Shown here one piece after another: positions 8,162 to 17,711 of a stretch of DNA of 45,899 nucleotides. A model generated the notes under the pieces. The model worked only from the letters and a program-made list of their open reading frames with translations, had not been told where the DNA came from and made no database searches. Position numbers and translations under genes: made by a program. The stretch is from an uncultured Acetatifactor sp. GTDB taxonomy: Bacteria; Bacillota; Clostridia; Lachnospirales; Lachnospiraceae. The stretch lies in NCBI GenBank assembly GCA_947627115.1, contig CANQUQ010000019.1, forward strand, positions 1 through 45,899, in the 5' to 3' direction. How positions within the stretch are numbered: position 1 is the first letter of the stretch; each line of letters opens with the position of its first letter.

Positions 8162-9439
8162 ATGAGGACACGGGGCAAAGGAAGAATCGGTTATATACTT
8201 CAGGCCATCAACATCATTCCGCTGATCGCCTTCGGCATTTTGATCTTGCTTCTGGGAACACATTGGTTCACCAGAGCCATGTACTCGGAGGTGGAACAGG
8301 ATCTGCGCAATGTATCCTGCAGTCTGATAACAATGTTGGATGCTCTCCATCCCGGAGACTTCAGGCTGGTAGGCGACGTGGCATATGAGCTCTACAAGGG
8401 CGAGCACAATCTTACCGGCAATTACGAGCTGATAGACGACATCAAGGAAGATACAGGTCTTGATATCACTCTGTTCTATCAGGATACCCGCGTGCTCACT
8501 ACGATCAAGGACAAAGACGGCCAGCGCATCATAGGCTCCGGCGCTCCCGAAGCGGTGATCAGGGATGTCCTGGAAGCAGGCAATTCCCGGTTCTACACCG
8601 ATACCATCATCTACGGCACCAGCTATTTTTCCTACTATGTACCGCTTTACAATCAGGACGGTTCCGCGGTGGGAATGCTTTTTGTGGGAAAGCCCAGCGC
8701 CAATGTGGAGGAGGCCGTTCAGACCTCTATCTATCCTCTGATCTATACCGATATCATATTGATACTGATCGTGTTGGTGTTCACTTTCCTTTATATGAGA
8801 AAATTCGCCTCCTGCCTCATGGAGATACACGGATTCCTCCGGGAGGTCTCCACCGGCAATATGAACGCGTCCCTGAATGCCAAAATTCTGAAGCGGTCCG
8901 ATGAGCTTGGCGAGATCGCCGTATCTGCACTGAATATGCAGCGTTCTCTCCGCACACTGGTGGACCGGGACGCCCTGACCTCTCTGTCCAACCGCCGTTC
9001 CGGCGACATCCGCCTGCGCAAGACAATAGAGGAGTGTACCCGGAACAACGCTCCCTTCTGTGTGGCCATCGGCGATATCGATTTCTTCAAGAGAGTGAAC
9101 GACACCTACGGCCATGAATGCGGCGACCAGGTCCTGAAGGACGTGTCGGCACTGCTGAGACAGCACATGCGTGGAAAGGGCTTTGTGGCACGGTGGGGCG
9201 GAGAAGAATTTCTCCTGGTATTTGAGCGGACCGATCTGGAGGAGGCATATCTCTCGCTCACACAGCTGCTGGAAAATATCCGCGCTCTGGAGGTCAAATA
9301 CAATGAACACAGTATCCGTATCACAATGACCTTCGGCGTGACGCCCGGCAGCTCTTCCGATGTAAAGGAGCTTCTGCGAAATGCGGACGAAAAGCTGTAC
9401 GAGGGAAAGGACGGCGGCAGGAACACGGTTGTAAAATGA
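8162..9439 (+). CDS. Membrane-bound diguanylate cyclase (Cache-like sensor, HAMP-like linker, GGDEF)
   Basis: A 425-residue sensor enzyme predicted to make cyclic-di-GMP from two GTP. Order of parts: a transmembrane helix near residues 13-33 (IIPLIAFGILILLL), an extracellular sensor of about 160 residues resembling a single Cache domain (FYQDTRVLTTI, FSYYVPLYNQDGSAVGMLFVG), a second transmembrane helix (IILILIVLVFTFLY), a HAMP-like linker, and a C-terminal GGDEF domain with active motif GGEEF near residue 345. The usual RxxD inhibitory site is RGKG here, so product inhibition may be absent. The ATG at 8162 has GAGG upstream. An in-frame TTG at 8099 would add 21 residues, but the ATG is more likely. 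The ligand is unknown. Confidence 0.9.
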   Translation: MRTRGKGRIGYILQAINIIPLIAFGILILLLGTHWFTRAMYSEVEQDLRNVSCSLITMLDALHPGDFRLVGDVAYELYKGEHNLTGNYELIDDIKEDTGLDITLFYQDTRVLTTIKDKDGQRIIGSGAPEAVIRDVLEAGNSRFYTDTIIYGTSYFSYYVPLYNQDGSAVGMLFVGKPSANVEEAVQTSIYPLIYTDIILILIVLVFTFLYMRKFASCLMEIHGFLREVSTGNMNASLNAKILKRSDELGEIAVSALNMQRSLRTLVDRDALTSLSNRRSGDIRLRKTIEECTRNNAPFCVAIGDIDFFKRVNDTYGHECGDQVLKDVSALLRQHMRGKGFVARWGGEEFLLVFERTDLEEAYLSLTQLLENIRALEVKYNEHSIRITMTFGVTPGSSSDVKELLRNADEKLYEGKDGGRNTVVK

Positions 9440-9490
9440 CCGTGTACGGCCGATCGGCTCACAGCCGGCCAACGGCAGAAGGAGGCAGTT

Positions 9491-10945
9491 ATGGACAGAC
9501 AAAATCTCACCCTGTTGACGGATTTCTACGAGCTCACCATGATGCAGGGATACTTCAAGAACAAGGCCCGGAACGATACCGTTATTTTTGATGCCTTTTA
9601 CCGGACCAACCCCTGCGGCGGCGGCTACGCCATCTGCGCCGGGCTGGAGCAGGTCATACAGTATATCAAGGAATTGCACTTTGCCCCGGAGGATATCGAT
9701 TACCTTGCCTCCCTTGGAGTCTTTGAGCCGGATTTTCTGGATTATCTGAAGGATTTTCAATTCTCCGGCGATATTTACGCCATACCCGAAGGCACCGTCA
9801 TGTTTCCCAGGGAGCCTATCATCAAGGTGATCGCGCCTATCATGGAGGCGCAGCTGGTGGAGACTGCCATTCTGAACATCATTAACCACCAGAGCCTGAT
9901 CGCGACCAAGGCCTGCCGGGTGTGCTACGCCGCCCAGGGGGACGGCGTGATGGAGTTCGGCCTCCGCCGGGCCCAGGGCCCAGACGCCGGAATCTACGGG
10001 GCACGCGCCGCCATGATCGGCGGCTGCATCGGCACCAGCAACGTACTTTGCGGACAGCTTTTTGACGTACCCGTCAAGGGCACTCACGCCCACAGCTGGA
10101 TCATGAGCTTTCCGGACGAATACACTGCCTTCAAAACATACGCCGATATGTATCCGGGCGCCTGCATTCTGTTGGTAGATACCTACGATACGCTGAAATC
10201 CGGCATTCCCAACGCCATCCGGGTATTCCGGGAAATGCGGCAGGCAGGAATTCCGCTGACCTTCTACGGAATCCGCCTCGACAGCGGCGATCTGGCCTAT
10301 CTGTCCAAGAAGGCCCGGAAAATGCTGGATGAGGCCGGGTTCCCCGACGCGGTGATCTCAGCCTCCAACGATCTGGACGAGTACCTGATCGACAGCCTGA
10401 AGACCCAGGGCGCCACCATTACTTCCTGGGGCGTGGGCACCAACCTGATCACCTCCAAGGACAATCCTGCCTTTGGCGGCGTATACAAGCTGGCCGCCGT
10501 CATGGACAGGGACGGACATTTTATCCCGAAGATCAAACTGTCCGAAAATACCGAAAAGATCACCAATCCGGGCAACAAAAAGATCTACCGGATCTACGAG
10601 AAGGATACCGGCAAGATCAAGGCAGATCTGATCTGTCTGGTGGATGAGGAATACAGGGAAGATGACGACCTGCTGCTCTTTGATCCTCTGGAGCCCTGGA
10701 AGAAGACCAAGCTGAAGGGCGGCACCTATACGCTGCGGCCCATCATGGAAAAGATCTTTGAAAAGGGACGGTGCTGTTATACTTCTCCCAAGGTCATGGA
10801 TATCAGGGCCTACTGCCAGCAGGAGCTGAACACCCTTTGGGATGAGACCAAGCGTCTTGTGAACCCCCATGAGGTCTATGTAGACTTGTCTCAGCGCCTA
10901 TACGATATTAAGATCGACCTGCTGGAGAAGGTAAGCGAAAGATAG
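9491..10945 (+). CDS. pncB: Nicotinate phosphoribosyltransferase
   Basis: A 484-residue enzyme that joins nicotinate to PRPP, giving nicotinate mononucleotide for NAD salvage (Preiss-Handler route). The N-terminus LLTDFYELTMMQGYF is the family signature. The conserved histidine region GTHAHSWIMSF is near residue 200. IRLDSGDLAYLSKKAR and GVGTNLITSKDNPAFGGVYK fit the phosphate-binding barrel. Length fits the long Gram-positive form. The ATG at 9491 follows AGAAGGAGG. It lies 51 bp after the diguanylate cyclase on the same strand and is probably co-transcribed. A strong terminator follows. Confidence 0.96.
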   Translation: MDRQNLTLLTDFYELTMMQGYFKNKARNDTVIFDAFYRTNPCGGGYAICAGLEQVIQYIKELHFAPEDIDYLASLGVFEPDFLDYLKDFQFSGDIYAIPEGTVMFPREPIIKVIAPIMEAQLVETAILNIINHQSLIATKACRVCYAAQGDGVMEFGLRRAQGPDAGIYGARAAMIGGCIGTSNVLCGQLFDVPVKGTHAHSWIMSFPDEYTAFKTYADMYPGACILLVDTYDTLKSGIPNAIRVFREMRQAGIPLTFYGIRLDSGDLAYLSKKARKMLDEAGFPDAVISASNDLDEYLIDSLKTQGATITSWGVGTNLITSKDNPAFGGVYKLAAVMDRDGHFIPKIKLSENTEKITNPGNKKIYRIYEKDTGKIKADLICLVDEEYREDDDLLLFDPLEPWKKTKLKGGTYTLRPIMEKIFEKGRCCYTSPKVMDIRAYCQQELNTLWDETKRLVNPHEVYVDLSQRLYDIKIDLLEKVSER

Positions 10946-10971
10946 ATCTGCGGCATAAATCCCGCAGTCAG

Positions 10972-11015
10972 GGACGGGGAGCGCCGCTTTACATCAGAGC
11001 GCTCCCCGTCCTTTT
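10972..11015 (+). terminator. Terminator after pncB
   Basis: The arms GGACGGGGAGCGC (10972-10984) and GCGCTCCCCGTCC (10999-11011) form a perfect 13-bp stem followed by TTTTCTC. It has no T run on the minus strand, so it should act rightward only. Confidence 0.93.
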
Positions 11016-11100
11016 CTCTTTCTTTATTCCGTTTTTCATTCTGCTTCTCATTCCACGTCTTTATTTCAGATCGACAATATGCTGCCGGAATACGGCCGGA

Positions 11101-11646
11101 CTACTGCTCCATCTGTCTGCCGAGGAAACCTGCCGCCGACAGAAGAAGCTTCTGCTCCACTTCGCCCATCCGCGCCTTGTTGTCATTCTGCAGCAGCACT
11201 ACGCTGCCGATAATATCTCCTTCGCACAGAATCGGAGCAATGGCTTCATGCTGATATTCCTCACTGCCCTCGTCACAGATATTGATAAAGCTTCTGTCTC
11301 CCCTGGTGGCCATCAGCGTCTCTCTGTTGTGCACCTTTTCATCCAGCTGCCTGCTGACGGACTTGTTCACCAGCTGCTTGTAACCGCCTGCAGCCGCAAT
11401 GAACTGATCGCGGTCGGCGATAAGGGCCGCGTGGCCGGACACCTGTGCCAGGCTCTCCGCATACTGCTTTGCAAAGGTACTCATTTCACCGATGGGCGAA
11501 TATTTCTTTAAGATGATCTGGCCCTCTCTGTCCGTAAAGATCTCCAGCGGGTCGCTCTCCCGGATATGCAGGGTCCTGCGGATCTCCTTGGGGATGACGA
11601 TCCTGCCGAGATCATCTATTCTTCTGACGATTCCTGTCGCTTTCAT
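11101..11646 (-). CDS. spoVT: Stage V sporulation protein T, AbrB-type transition/forespore regulator
   Basis: A 181-residue protein. The N-terminal swapped-hairpin AbrB domain (MKATGIVRRIDDLGRIVIPK, then EIRRTLHIRESDPLEIF) binds DNA. The rest is a GAF-like domain (IADRDQFIAAAGGYKQLVNK...EGDIIGSVVLLQ), the same two-part layout as Bacillus SpoVT. SpoVT tunes sigma-G genes in the forespore; that role is known from Bacillus and inferred here. The ATG at 11646 follows GGAGGAAGAAAGC; an ATG at 11661 is upstream but lies at the ribosome site. No clear terminator is seen downstream. Confidence 0.95.
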   Translation of the reverse strand: MKATGIVRRIDDLGRIVIPKEIRRTLHIRESDPLEIFTDREGQIILKKYSPIGEMSTFAKQYAESLAQVSGHAALIADRDQFIAAAGGYKQLVNKSVSRQLDEKVHNRETLMATRGDRSFINICDEGSEEYQHEAIAPILCEGDIIGSVVLLQNDNKARMGEVEQKLLLSAAGFLGRQMEQ

Positions 11647-11723
11647 GCTTTCTTCCTCCATTTCGTAAATACATCATATTCAGCGCTTTTCTAGTATCTG
11701 TAAATGAAGGATTATTATACATG

Positions 11724-11745
11724 AAAAAACTTATGCCTCTCAGGC
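11724..11745 (-). terminator. Weak terminator after the 33-residue ORF
   Basis: On the minus strand the short stem GCCT-GAG-AGGC overlaps the stop codon region and is followed by ATAAG and six T (11724-11729). The stem is short, so termination may be partial and spoVT could be read through. Confidence 0.4.
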
Positions 11746-11841
11746 CTCCAGGTACTCCTGATAGTCCTCCTCGGTGGCAAAAAGCATATAACTGCCGTCC
11801 ACAAATCCCATGTATCCGCCTGCCGTATTGTATCCTTTCAT
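11740..11841 (-). CDS. 33-residue small protein, conserved-looking hypothetical
   Basis: ATG at 11841 opens 33 codons beginning MKGYNTAGGYMGFVDGSYML and ending FATEEDYQEYLEA, then TGA. An AGGAGG site lies 8 bases upstream, among the best in the window. The product is rich in Tyr, Gly and acidic residues, has no membrane segment or signal peptide, and the repeated Tyr/acidic tail (EEDYQEYLEA) suggests a small folded or protein-binding peptide. I recall similar tiny proteins in clostridial genomes, but I cannot verify this here. It lies between mfd and spoVT on the same strand. Function unknown. Confidence 0.7.
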   Translation of the reverse strand: MKGYNTAGGYMGFVDGSYMLFATEEDYQEYLEA

Positions 11842-11971
11842 AAAAAGCTACCTCCTGTTCAAAACACTGTGTTTCCTGTTCCAAATAGAAGGTAACATAT
11901 TTTGAGGGTGATAAAACTCCCTTGAAACAATCGTTCCGCACACACGGAATAATGTCCGCCGCGGCATTTCT

Positions 11972-14900
11972 CTACCCGGCAGTCTCTGTCACCGACAGTG
12001 TCTGCATCTGCTCAAGAAGCTCCTCCGTCTTATGAAGCAAAAGCTCCGCGTCCGTCTCCACCAGGCCGGTGGTCCTGTATTTATAGGTAAAGAACGGCGT
12101 GCCGTAGGCGGTGAAGGTAAGGCTGCTGTCGTATTTTTTCAGCAGCATGGGAATACCGGAGGGATCCAGACCGGCGTCAGGCTTCAGCAGAAAGGTGATC
12201 CGTTCGTTCTTTCCTTTGATCTCCGTCATATAAAGCTTATGTGCCGCCACCCTGATCAGGGCGATCCTGAGCAGATTGTCCACGGATTTCGGGATCTCTC
12301 CGAACCGGTCCAAAAGCTCGTCCCGCATATCGTCCCGCTCCTTCACATTCTCTATACCTGCGATCCTCTTATAAATATCCAGCTTCTGGACCTCGTTGAC
12401 CACATAGGAGGAGGGAATGAACGCATCCACGTCAAGGTCGATCACCGTGGTGAAATCCTCCGCCACAGTCACGCCCTTCAATGTCTGTACGGCATCGTTC
12501 AGCATCTTGCAGTACAGATCATAGCCCACGGCCTCCATATGACCGTGCTGCTTCACGCCCAGCAGATTGCCCGCCCCGCGGATCTCCAGATCGCGCATGG
12601 CAATTTTAAATCCGCTGCCCAGGTCCGTGAACTCCCGGATCGCCGCCAGCCGTTTTTCGGCGACCTCCTTCAGCATTTTATCTCTCCTGTACATCAGGAA
12701 GGCGTAGGCAGTGCGATTGGACCGCCCCACACGTCCGCGCAGCTGATACAGCTGTGACAGGCCCATGGTATCGGAGTCATGGATGATCATAGTGTTCACG
12801 TTGGAGATATCAAGACCCGTCTCGATTATGGTCGTTGCCACCAGCACATCGATCTCTCCGCCGATAAAGTCGAACATGATCTTCTCCAGATCCCGCTCCC
12901 TCATCTGGCCGTGGGCGTAGGCCACCGCAGCCTCCGGTATCATTGCCTGAATCTGCGCGGCAATGTCCGCGATATTATTCACACGGTTGTAGACGTAATA
13001 CACCTGGCCGCCTCTTGCCAGCTCTCTGGAAATTGCCTCCCGCACCATTTCTTCGTTGTATTCACAGACAAAGGTCTGAATGGGGAGCCGGTCCTCCGGC
13101 GCCTCCTCCAGAACGCTCATGTCACGGATGCCCACCAGGCTCATGTGAAGCGTCCTGGGAATGGGCGTTGCGGTCAGAGTGAGTACATCCACGTTCTCCT
13201 TCAGCTTCTTGATCTTTTCCTTGTGGGCCACGCCGAAGCGCTGCTCCTCATCGATCACCAAGAGTCCCAGATCCCGGAATCTGACATCGTCGGACAGCAC
13301 CCTGTGTGTGCCGATAACGATATCGACCATGCCCTTTTCCAGATCCTTTATGGTCCTTTTGATCTCACCGGGGGTGCGGAAACGGCTCAGCAGCTCTATG
13401 CGGACAGGGAAATCCTTCATGCGCTGCACAAAGGTGGTATAATGCTGCTGGGCCAAAATGGTGGTGGGCACCAGATACACTACCTGCTTGCCGTCCTGTA
13501 CGGCCTTGAAGGCTGCCCGAATGGCGATCTCCGTCTTTCCGTAGCCCACATCGCCGCAGATCAGACGGTCCATGATCTTCGTGCTCTCCATATCCGCTTT
13601 GGTGTCGGCAATGGCCGCCAACTGGTCCTCCGTCTCCTCAAAGGGAAACATCTCCTCAAACTCCCGCTGCCACACCGTATCCTTTCCGAATTGATAGCCC
13701 TGGCTCTGCTGCCTTACCGCATATAATTCTACCAGATCCCTGGCCACCTCGCTGACCGCGCTCCGCACCTTTGACTTGGTGCGCTCCCACTCTTTGCCGC
13801 CCAGCTTATTCAATCGGGGCTTTTTTGTTTCCGAGGAGGCATATTTCTGAATGACATCCAGACCGGTGGCCAGCACATAGAGATTGCCGCCGTCTCTGTA
13901 TTCTATCTTGATGTAGTCCTTCACCACATTTTCCACCTGCACCTTCTCAATACCGCGATAGATGCCGAGGCCGTGGCTTACATGGACCACATAATCTCCT
14001 ACCTTCAGTTCGTTAAAATCTTTTATCTTCTGGCCCTGATACAGCTTCCTGGCCTTCTTCTTTTTCTTTTCCGCCCCGAAGATATCCGTCTCGGACAGTA
14101 CGACGAACTTTAACAGCGGGTATTCAAATCCCCGGTTCACATGGCCGTAATAGGTCACGATCTCCCCGGCCTGCACCTGTCTGCAGGGATCCTCCGTATA
14201 AATTGCCGTCAGCTCCTGATCCCGCAGGTCTTCCGCCAGCCGCTTCGCTCTGGTGCGTGACCCCGAAAGCAGCAGTACGCGGTAACCGTTCCTGCGATAC
14301 TGCCTCAGATCCTTCACCAACGTCTCAAAGCTGTTGTTGTAAGGCGCAACATTTCTGGCCGCAGCATCCAGCTTCCGCTCCGGCCTGAACCATCCGTTCC
14401 TCCCATCCATTGTGGACACCGCAGCCACGCAGCCATGCAGAAGCTTTGCGGCGATCTGCTCTCCGCTGTAGAGAATATTCATTTGGTCGGGCAGGATATA
14501 ACCCTTTTCCGCCCGCTGGGCCATGCTTTCCCGGAATTCCTGCTCCACGGCGGCCGCCTGTTCCTTCAGTCTGGCGGGCTCATCCAGAAAAAAAGCAGGT
14601 CTTTCCCTGCCGCTCTGCTGCGCCATAAGCACCAGCAGCTCCGGCAGGCTCACCGTGTCCTCGTAAAAATATCGAATGTAACCTTCCAGATTCACCTGGC
14701 TCTTGAATTCCAGAAGCTGCTCCTTCAACTCCTTTGTCCGCGCCGCAATTCGATGGGCCTCCTCCGGTCTATGCTCCTTCCGGAAGAACGCTTCCCTGGT
14801 TGCGCTCTCCGTTTCCAGCTTCCTCAACCCGTTTCTGACGCGAGTGTCATCAAGCACAAATTCCGTGGCGGGATATATGGTTACGCTCTCCAGCTTCTCA

Positions 14901-15532
14901 ATGGACCGCTGGCTCAAAATATCGAAGCTTCGGATGGATTCCACCTCGTCTCCCCAAAGCTCGATGCGGTAAGGATTCTCCTCCGTCAGATCGAAGATGT
15001 CAATAATGCCGCCGCGCACCGAGAACTGTCCCGGATTCTCCACCTGATAATTCTTCTCATATCCGAAGGCCACCAATCTCTCGGCAATAGCCGATTCCTG
15101 CAGGCTCCCCCCGCGGCATACGGCAATGACATCCGTATCCCTGTCCCACATGACCTGAGGGGTCATCAGGGCGGCGTAGGTCGTCACGACCGTAGTGGGT
15201 TTGTCCTCCATAAGTCTGCGCAAAGTCCTCACCCGCTCCTTTACCAGCTGGTTGCCGTGTATATCCGCCTGGAAAAAGATCAGGTCCTTTGCGGGATACA
15301 GCATGACATTCCTGTCATAAAATTTGTATTCCTCATAGATCTCTCTGGCCTTCAGGTCGCTGTACGTCACGATGACCCTGGTGCGAAAATCCTCGCTGAG
15401 CCCGTAGATCATATGCAGCTTTTGAGAGTCCACACAGCCCGTCAGAGAGACGGGAGCGTTGCCCTTATGAAGCTGTTCTCTTATGGAATGATATTCCGCC
15501 AGTTCCTGAAGCGGCGCCAATAGTGCCTGCAT
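11972..15532 (-). CDS. mfd: Transcription-repair coupling factor
   Basis: An 1186-residue Mfd, the translocase that removes RNA polymerase stalled at lesions and recruits UvrA. The N-terminal UvrB-like region (LIFFQADIHGN, YQVENPGQFSVRGGIIDIFD) is followed by the RNA-polymerase-interacting domain (KVGDYVVHVSHGLGIYRGIE). The helicase motor has Walker A GDVGYGKT near residue 660, DEEQ, and TATPIPRTLHMSL, and the C-terminal TRCF domain ends the protein. Length matches Bacillus Mfd (about 1177). The ATG at 15532 is preceded by GGAGACAGT immediately after the pth stop, so it is probably translated from the same message as pth. Confidence 0.98.
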   Translation of the reverse strand: MQALLAPLQELAEYHSIREQLHKGNAPVSLTGCVDSQKLHMIYGLSEDFRTRVIVTYSDLKAREIYEEYKFYDRNVMLYPAKDLIFFQADIHGNQLVKERVRTLRRLMEDKPTTVVTTYAALMTPQVMWDRDTDVIAVCRGGSLQESAIAERLVAFGYEKNYQVENPGQFSVRGGIIDIFDLTEENPYRIELWGDEVESIRSFDILSQRSIEKLESVTIYPATEFVLDDTRVRNGLRKLETESATREAFFRKEHRPEEAHRIAARTKELKEQLLEFKSQVNLEGYIRYFYEDTVSLPELLVLMAQQSGRERPAFFLDEPARLKEQAAAVEQEFRESMAQRAEKGYILPDQMNILYSGEQIAAKLLHGCVAAVSTMDGRNGWFRPERKLDAAARNVAPYNNSFETLVKDLRQYRRNGYRVLLLSGSRTRAKRLAEDLRDQELTAIYTEDPCRQVQAGEIVTYYGHVNRGFEYPLLKFVVLSETDIFGAEKKKKKARKLYQGQKIKDFNELKVGDYVVHVSHGLGIYRGIEKVQVENVVKDYIKIEYRDGGNLYVLATGLDVIQKYASSETKKPRLNKLGGKEWERTKSKVRSAVSEVARDLVELYAVRQQSQGYQFGKDTVWQREFEEMFPFEETEDQLAAIADTKADMESTKIMDRLICGDVGYGKTEIAIRAAFKAVQDGKQVVYLVPTTILAQQHYTTFVQRMKDFPVRIELLSRFRTPGEIKRTIKDLEKGMVDIVIGTHRVLSDDVRFRDLGLLVIDEEQRFGVAHKEKIKKLKENVDVLTLTATPIPRTLHMSLVGIRDMSVLEEAPEDRLPIQTFVCEYNEEMVREAISRELARGGQVYYVYNRVNNIADIAAQIQAMIPEAAVAYAHGQMRERDLEKIMFDFIGGEIDVLVATTIIETGLDISNVNTMIIHDSDTMGLSQLYQLRGRVGRSNRTAYAFLMYRRDKMLKEVAEKRLAAIREFTDLGSGFKIAMRDLEIRGAGNLLGVKQHGHMEAVGYDLYCKMLNDAVQTLKGVTVAEDFTTVIDLDVDAFIPSSYVVNEVQKLDIYKRIAGIENVKERDDMRDELLDRFGEIPKSVDNLLRIALIRVAAHKLYMTEIKGKNERITFLLKPDAGLDPSGIPMLLKKYDSSLTFTAYGTPFFTYKYRTTGLVETDAELLLHKTEELLEQMQTLSVTETAG

Positions 15533-15540
15533 ACTGTCTC

Positions 15541-16110
15541 CTACCCTTTTCGGTTAAACTCATTCATGGCCGCATCTGGCCCTTTGGAAATAATGACATG
15601 TACAGCCTCTGCCGCCCGGACCGCCGCCTCATCCATCACCCTGCGTTCCTGGGCGGTAAAATGCCCCAGCACATAGTCCGCCAGGTCGCGGCCCTCCGGC
15701 TTCCGTCCCACCCCTACCCGCACGCGGATAAAGGTGTCCAGGCCGAGATGAGATATGATATTCTTCAGACCGTTGTGGCCGCCCGCACTGCCCTCCTTGC
15801 GGATCCGCAGCTGTCCCATATCGAGATTCACATCATCTGAGATCACGATCAGATCTGACGCCGCATCGAGCCTGTAGTAGTCCACCAGCATGCGGACACT
15901 CTCCCCGCTCAGATTCATAAAGGTCTGAGGCTTGGCCAAAATGCACCTTTGTCCTTCCACAAGTCCCTTCCCGATGACGGCTCTGTGCTTTTTTTCCTGC
16001 ACCGCGATATGCTCCTGCTCCGCTATTTTTTCCACCACGTCAAAGCCGATATTGTGTCTTGTGTTCTCATATTCTCTTCCGGGATTTCCCAGGCCTGTAA
16101 TAATATACAT
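15541..16110 (-). CDS. pth: Peptidyl-tRNA hydrolase
   Basis: A 189-residue enzyme that cleaves peptidyl-tRNA released from stalled ribosomes. The catalytic set is visible: N9 in GLGNPG, H19 in NTRHNIGF, and the aspartate in ISDDVNLDMG, plus KPQTFMNLSGE and GSAGGHNGLKNI. Length is usual for the family. The ATG at 16110 has only a weak purine-rich site (CGGAAAA). The gap to mfd is 8 bp, the conserved pth-mfd order of Firmicutes. The spoVG terminator lies upstream, so pth-mfd should have its own promoter, which I could not pin down. Confidence 0.97.
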   Translation of the reverse strand: MYIITGLGNPGREYENTRHNIGFDVVEKIAEQEHIAVQEKKHRAVIGKGLVEGQRCILAKPQTFMNLSGESVRMLVDYYRLDAASDLIVISDDVNLDMGQLRIRKEGSAGGHNGLKNIISHLGLDTFIRVRVGVGRKPEGRDLADYVLGHFTAQERRVMDEAAVRAAEAVHVIISKGPDAAMNEFNRKG

Positions 16111-16200
16111 ATTATTTTCCGTTCTGCGCTATGCGCCCTGCAAAAATCTGTAAATCTGTTTTTTATTTTCTCATTTTTCCCCCGAAAAAACAAGGGAAAG

Positions 16201-16233
16201 TTTAAAGGGAGACTGCCCGCCAGGCAATCTCCC
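16201..16233 (-). terminator. Terminator after spoVG
   Basis: On the minus strand GGGAGATTGCC-TGGCG-GGCAGTCTCCC (16207-16233) forms an 11-bp stem with one G-U pair, then TTTAAAC. It ends the glgC-glgD-spoVG transcript. The T run is short. Confidence 0.75.
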
Positions 16234-16267
16234 TTCTTCTTTTGCTGCATTAGATTTTAAAAGGGCC

Positions 16268-16540
16268 TTACAACGCCTCATTCTCGTTCAACGCCTTCTC
16301 ATATCTGTCAAGGATAATACTCTGAATATTTTCTCTGGTCACGGAGTTGATGGGATGAGCAATATCTCTGTATTCCCCGTCTGTCGCCTTTTTGCTGGGC
16401 ATGGCGATGAACAGCCCTTTTTCGCCTTCAATGACCTTGATATCATGCACCACAAATTCATCGTCAAATGTGATGGACACAATGGCCTTCATCTTGCCTT
16501 CCTTGCCGATCTTACGCACGCGTACATCCGTAATCTGCAT
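16268..16540 (-). CDS. spoVG: Septation/sporulation regulator SpoVG
   Basis: A 90-residue SpoVG, a small nucleic-acid-binding regulator of septation, capsule and virulence genes in Firmicutes. [58 protein letters not shown] and [12 protein letters not shown] cover the whole family profile. The ATG at 16540 follows GGAAGGGGG; the upstream in-frame codons are not needed. The gap to glgD is 49 bp with no terminator or promoter, so it is probably the third gene of a glgC-glgD-spoVG operon. A stem-loop terminator follows. Confidence 0.96.
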   Translation of the reverse strand: MQITDVRVRKIGKEGKMKAIVSITFDDEFVVHDIKVIEGEKGLFIAMPSKKATDGEYRDIAHPINSVTRENIQSIILDRYEKALNENEAL

Positions 16541-16589
16541 AGTATACCCCCTTCCTGCAGCAGTTCGTGCGATCCCCCTCCGCACATAG

Positions 16590-17711
16590 CTACATTGTAT
16601 ATCTTTCGCTTCTTTCCACTACGATCCGTATCCTGCCTTCCTCACCGGCATAGTTAGAATTCGCTCTGATGGTGCTGTGACTTTCCACTATACAGTTCTC
16701 AATATAAGTGTTGTCGCCGATATACACATCATTCAGGATTATGGAGTTCCTGATCACGGTATTGTTTCCGATATAGCTCTTTTTAAATACAACGGAATTG
16801 TCTACCGTGCCGTTCACGATACATCCGCTGGAGACCAGACTGTTCTTGACGTTGGTCCCCACATTGTATTTTGCCGGCGGCAGATCGTCCACCTTGGAGT
16901 AGATATCGGGATACTGCTTAAAGAAATAATTTCTCACATCCGCCTTGAGGAAGTCCATATTCGTCCCGTAGTAATCTTCGACGGAAGCGATATTTCTCCA
17001 ATAGTCCTTCATCTTATATCCGTAAATGCGCTTGATGTCCTTGTAGCGTATCAGGATATCTCTGACAAAGTCGTATCTGTCCTCCTCCGCGCATTTTTCG
17101 ATCATCTCAATGAGCTGACGGCGGCGCAGCACGTAAATACCGCAGGAGATAGTGCTTGTCTTTGCCTGAAGAGGCTTCTCCTCAAATTCCTCAATACGGC
17201 TGTCCTCATTCATGCGGATGGTCCCGAAGCGCTCCACGTTGGTGTCCGGCTCCATCTCACGGCAGACCACCGTAATGTCGGCCTTCTTCTCGATGTGGTA
17301 TTCCAGCACCTTGTTGTAGTCCATTTTATACACACCGTCGCCGGAGGCGATCACCACATAAGGCTCATGGCTGTTCTTCAGATATGCAAGATTCTGATAG
17401 ATGGCATCCGCCGTGCCTCTATACCAGTTGCTGTTCTCCGCTGTCACGGCAGGGGTCAGCACGTAAAGTCCTCCCTGCTTACGTCCGAAATCCCACCACT
17501 TTGAAGAGTTCAAATGCTCGTTAAGGCTCTTTGCATTATACTGAGTGAACACAGCCACCTTTTGAATATGAGAATTGGACATATTGCTCAGAGTAAAATC
17601 TATGCTTCGGTAGCTGCCAGCGATAGGCATGGCACAGATAGCCCGCTTCTGTGACAGCTCCTGCATCCTGTGATTATTGCCGCCTGCTAAAACTATTCCG
17701 ATTGCTCTCAC
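16590..17711 (-). CDS. glgD: Glucose-1-phosphate adenylyltransferase, GlgD subunit
   Basis: A 373-residue partner of GlgC found in Firmicutes. It has the nucleotidyltransferase fold plus a left-handed beta-helix ([20 protein letters not shown]). The catalytic signature is changed: [15 protein letters not shown] replaces the GGxGxRL...K of GlgC, which agrees with a mainly regulatory, weakly catalytic role known from GlgC/GlgD enzymes. The start is GTG at 17711, overlapping the glgC stop by one base (TAGTG), which suggests translational coupling and equal dosage. Confidence 0.95.
   Translation of the reverse strand: MRAIGIVLAGGNNHRMQELSQKRAICAMPIAGSYRSIDFTLSNMSNSHIQKVAVFTQYNAKSLNEHLNSSKWWDFGRKQGGLYVLTPAVTAENSNWYRGTADAIYQNLAYLKNSHEPYVVIASGDGVYKMDYNKVLEYHIEKKADITVVCREMEPDTNVERFGTIRMNEDSRIEEFEEKPLQAKTSTISCGIYVLRRRQLIEMIEKCAEEDRYDFVRDILIRYKDIKRIYGYKMKDYWRNIASVEDYYGTNMDFLKADVRNYFFKQYPDIYSKVDDLPPAKYNVGTNVKNSLVSSGCIVNGTVDNSVVFKKSYIGNNTVIRNSIILNDVYIGDNTYIENCIVESHSTIRANSNYAGEEGRIRIVVERSERYTM

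Noticed and set aside
8069..10093. 674-codon minus-strand frame opposite the diguanylate cyclase and pncB
   Set aside because: Spans two genuine plus-strand genes and the gap between them; the product has His/Val/Gln-rich shadow composition and no motif.
11612..11941. 109-codon frame across the spoVT start
   Set aside because: Different frame from both spoVT and the 33-residue ORF, without its own ribosome site; Arg/Gly-rich shadow.
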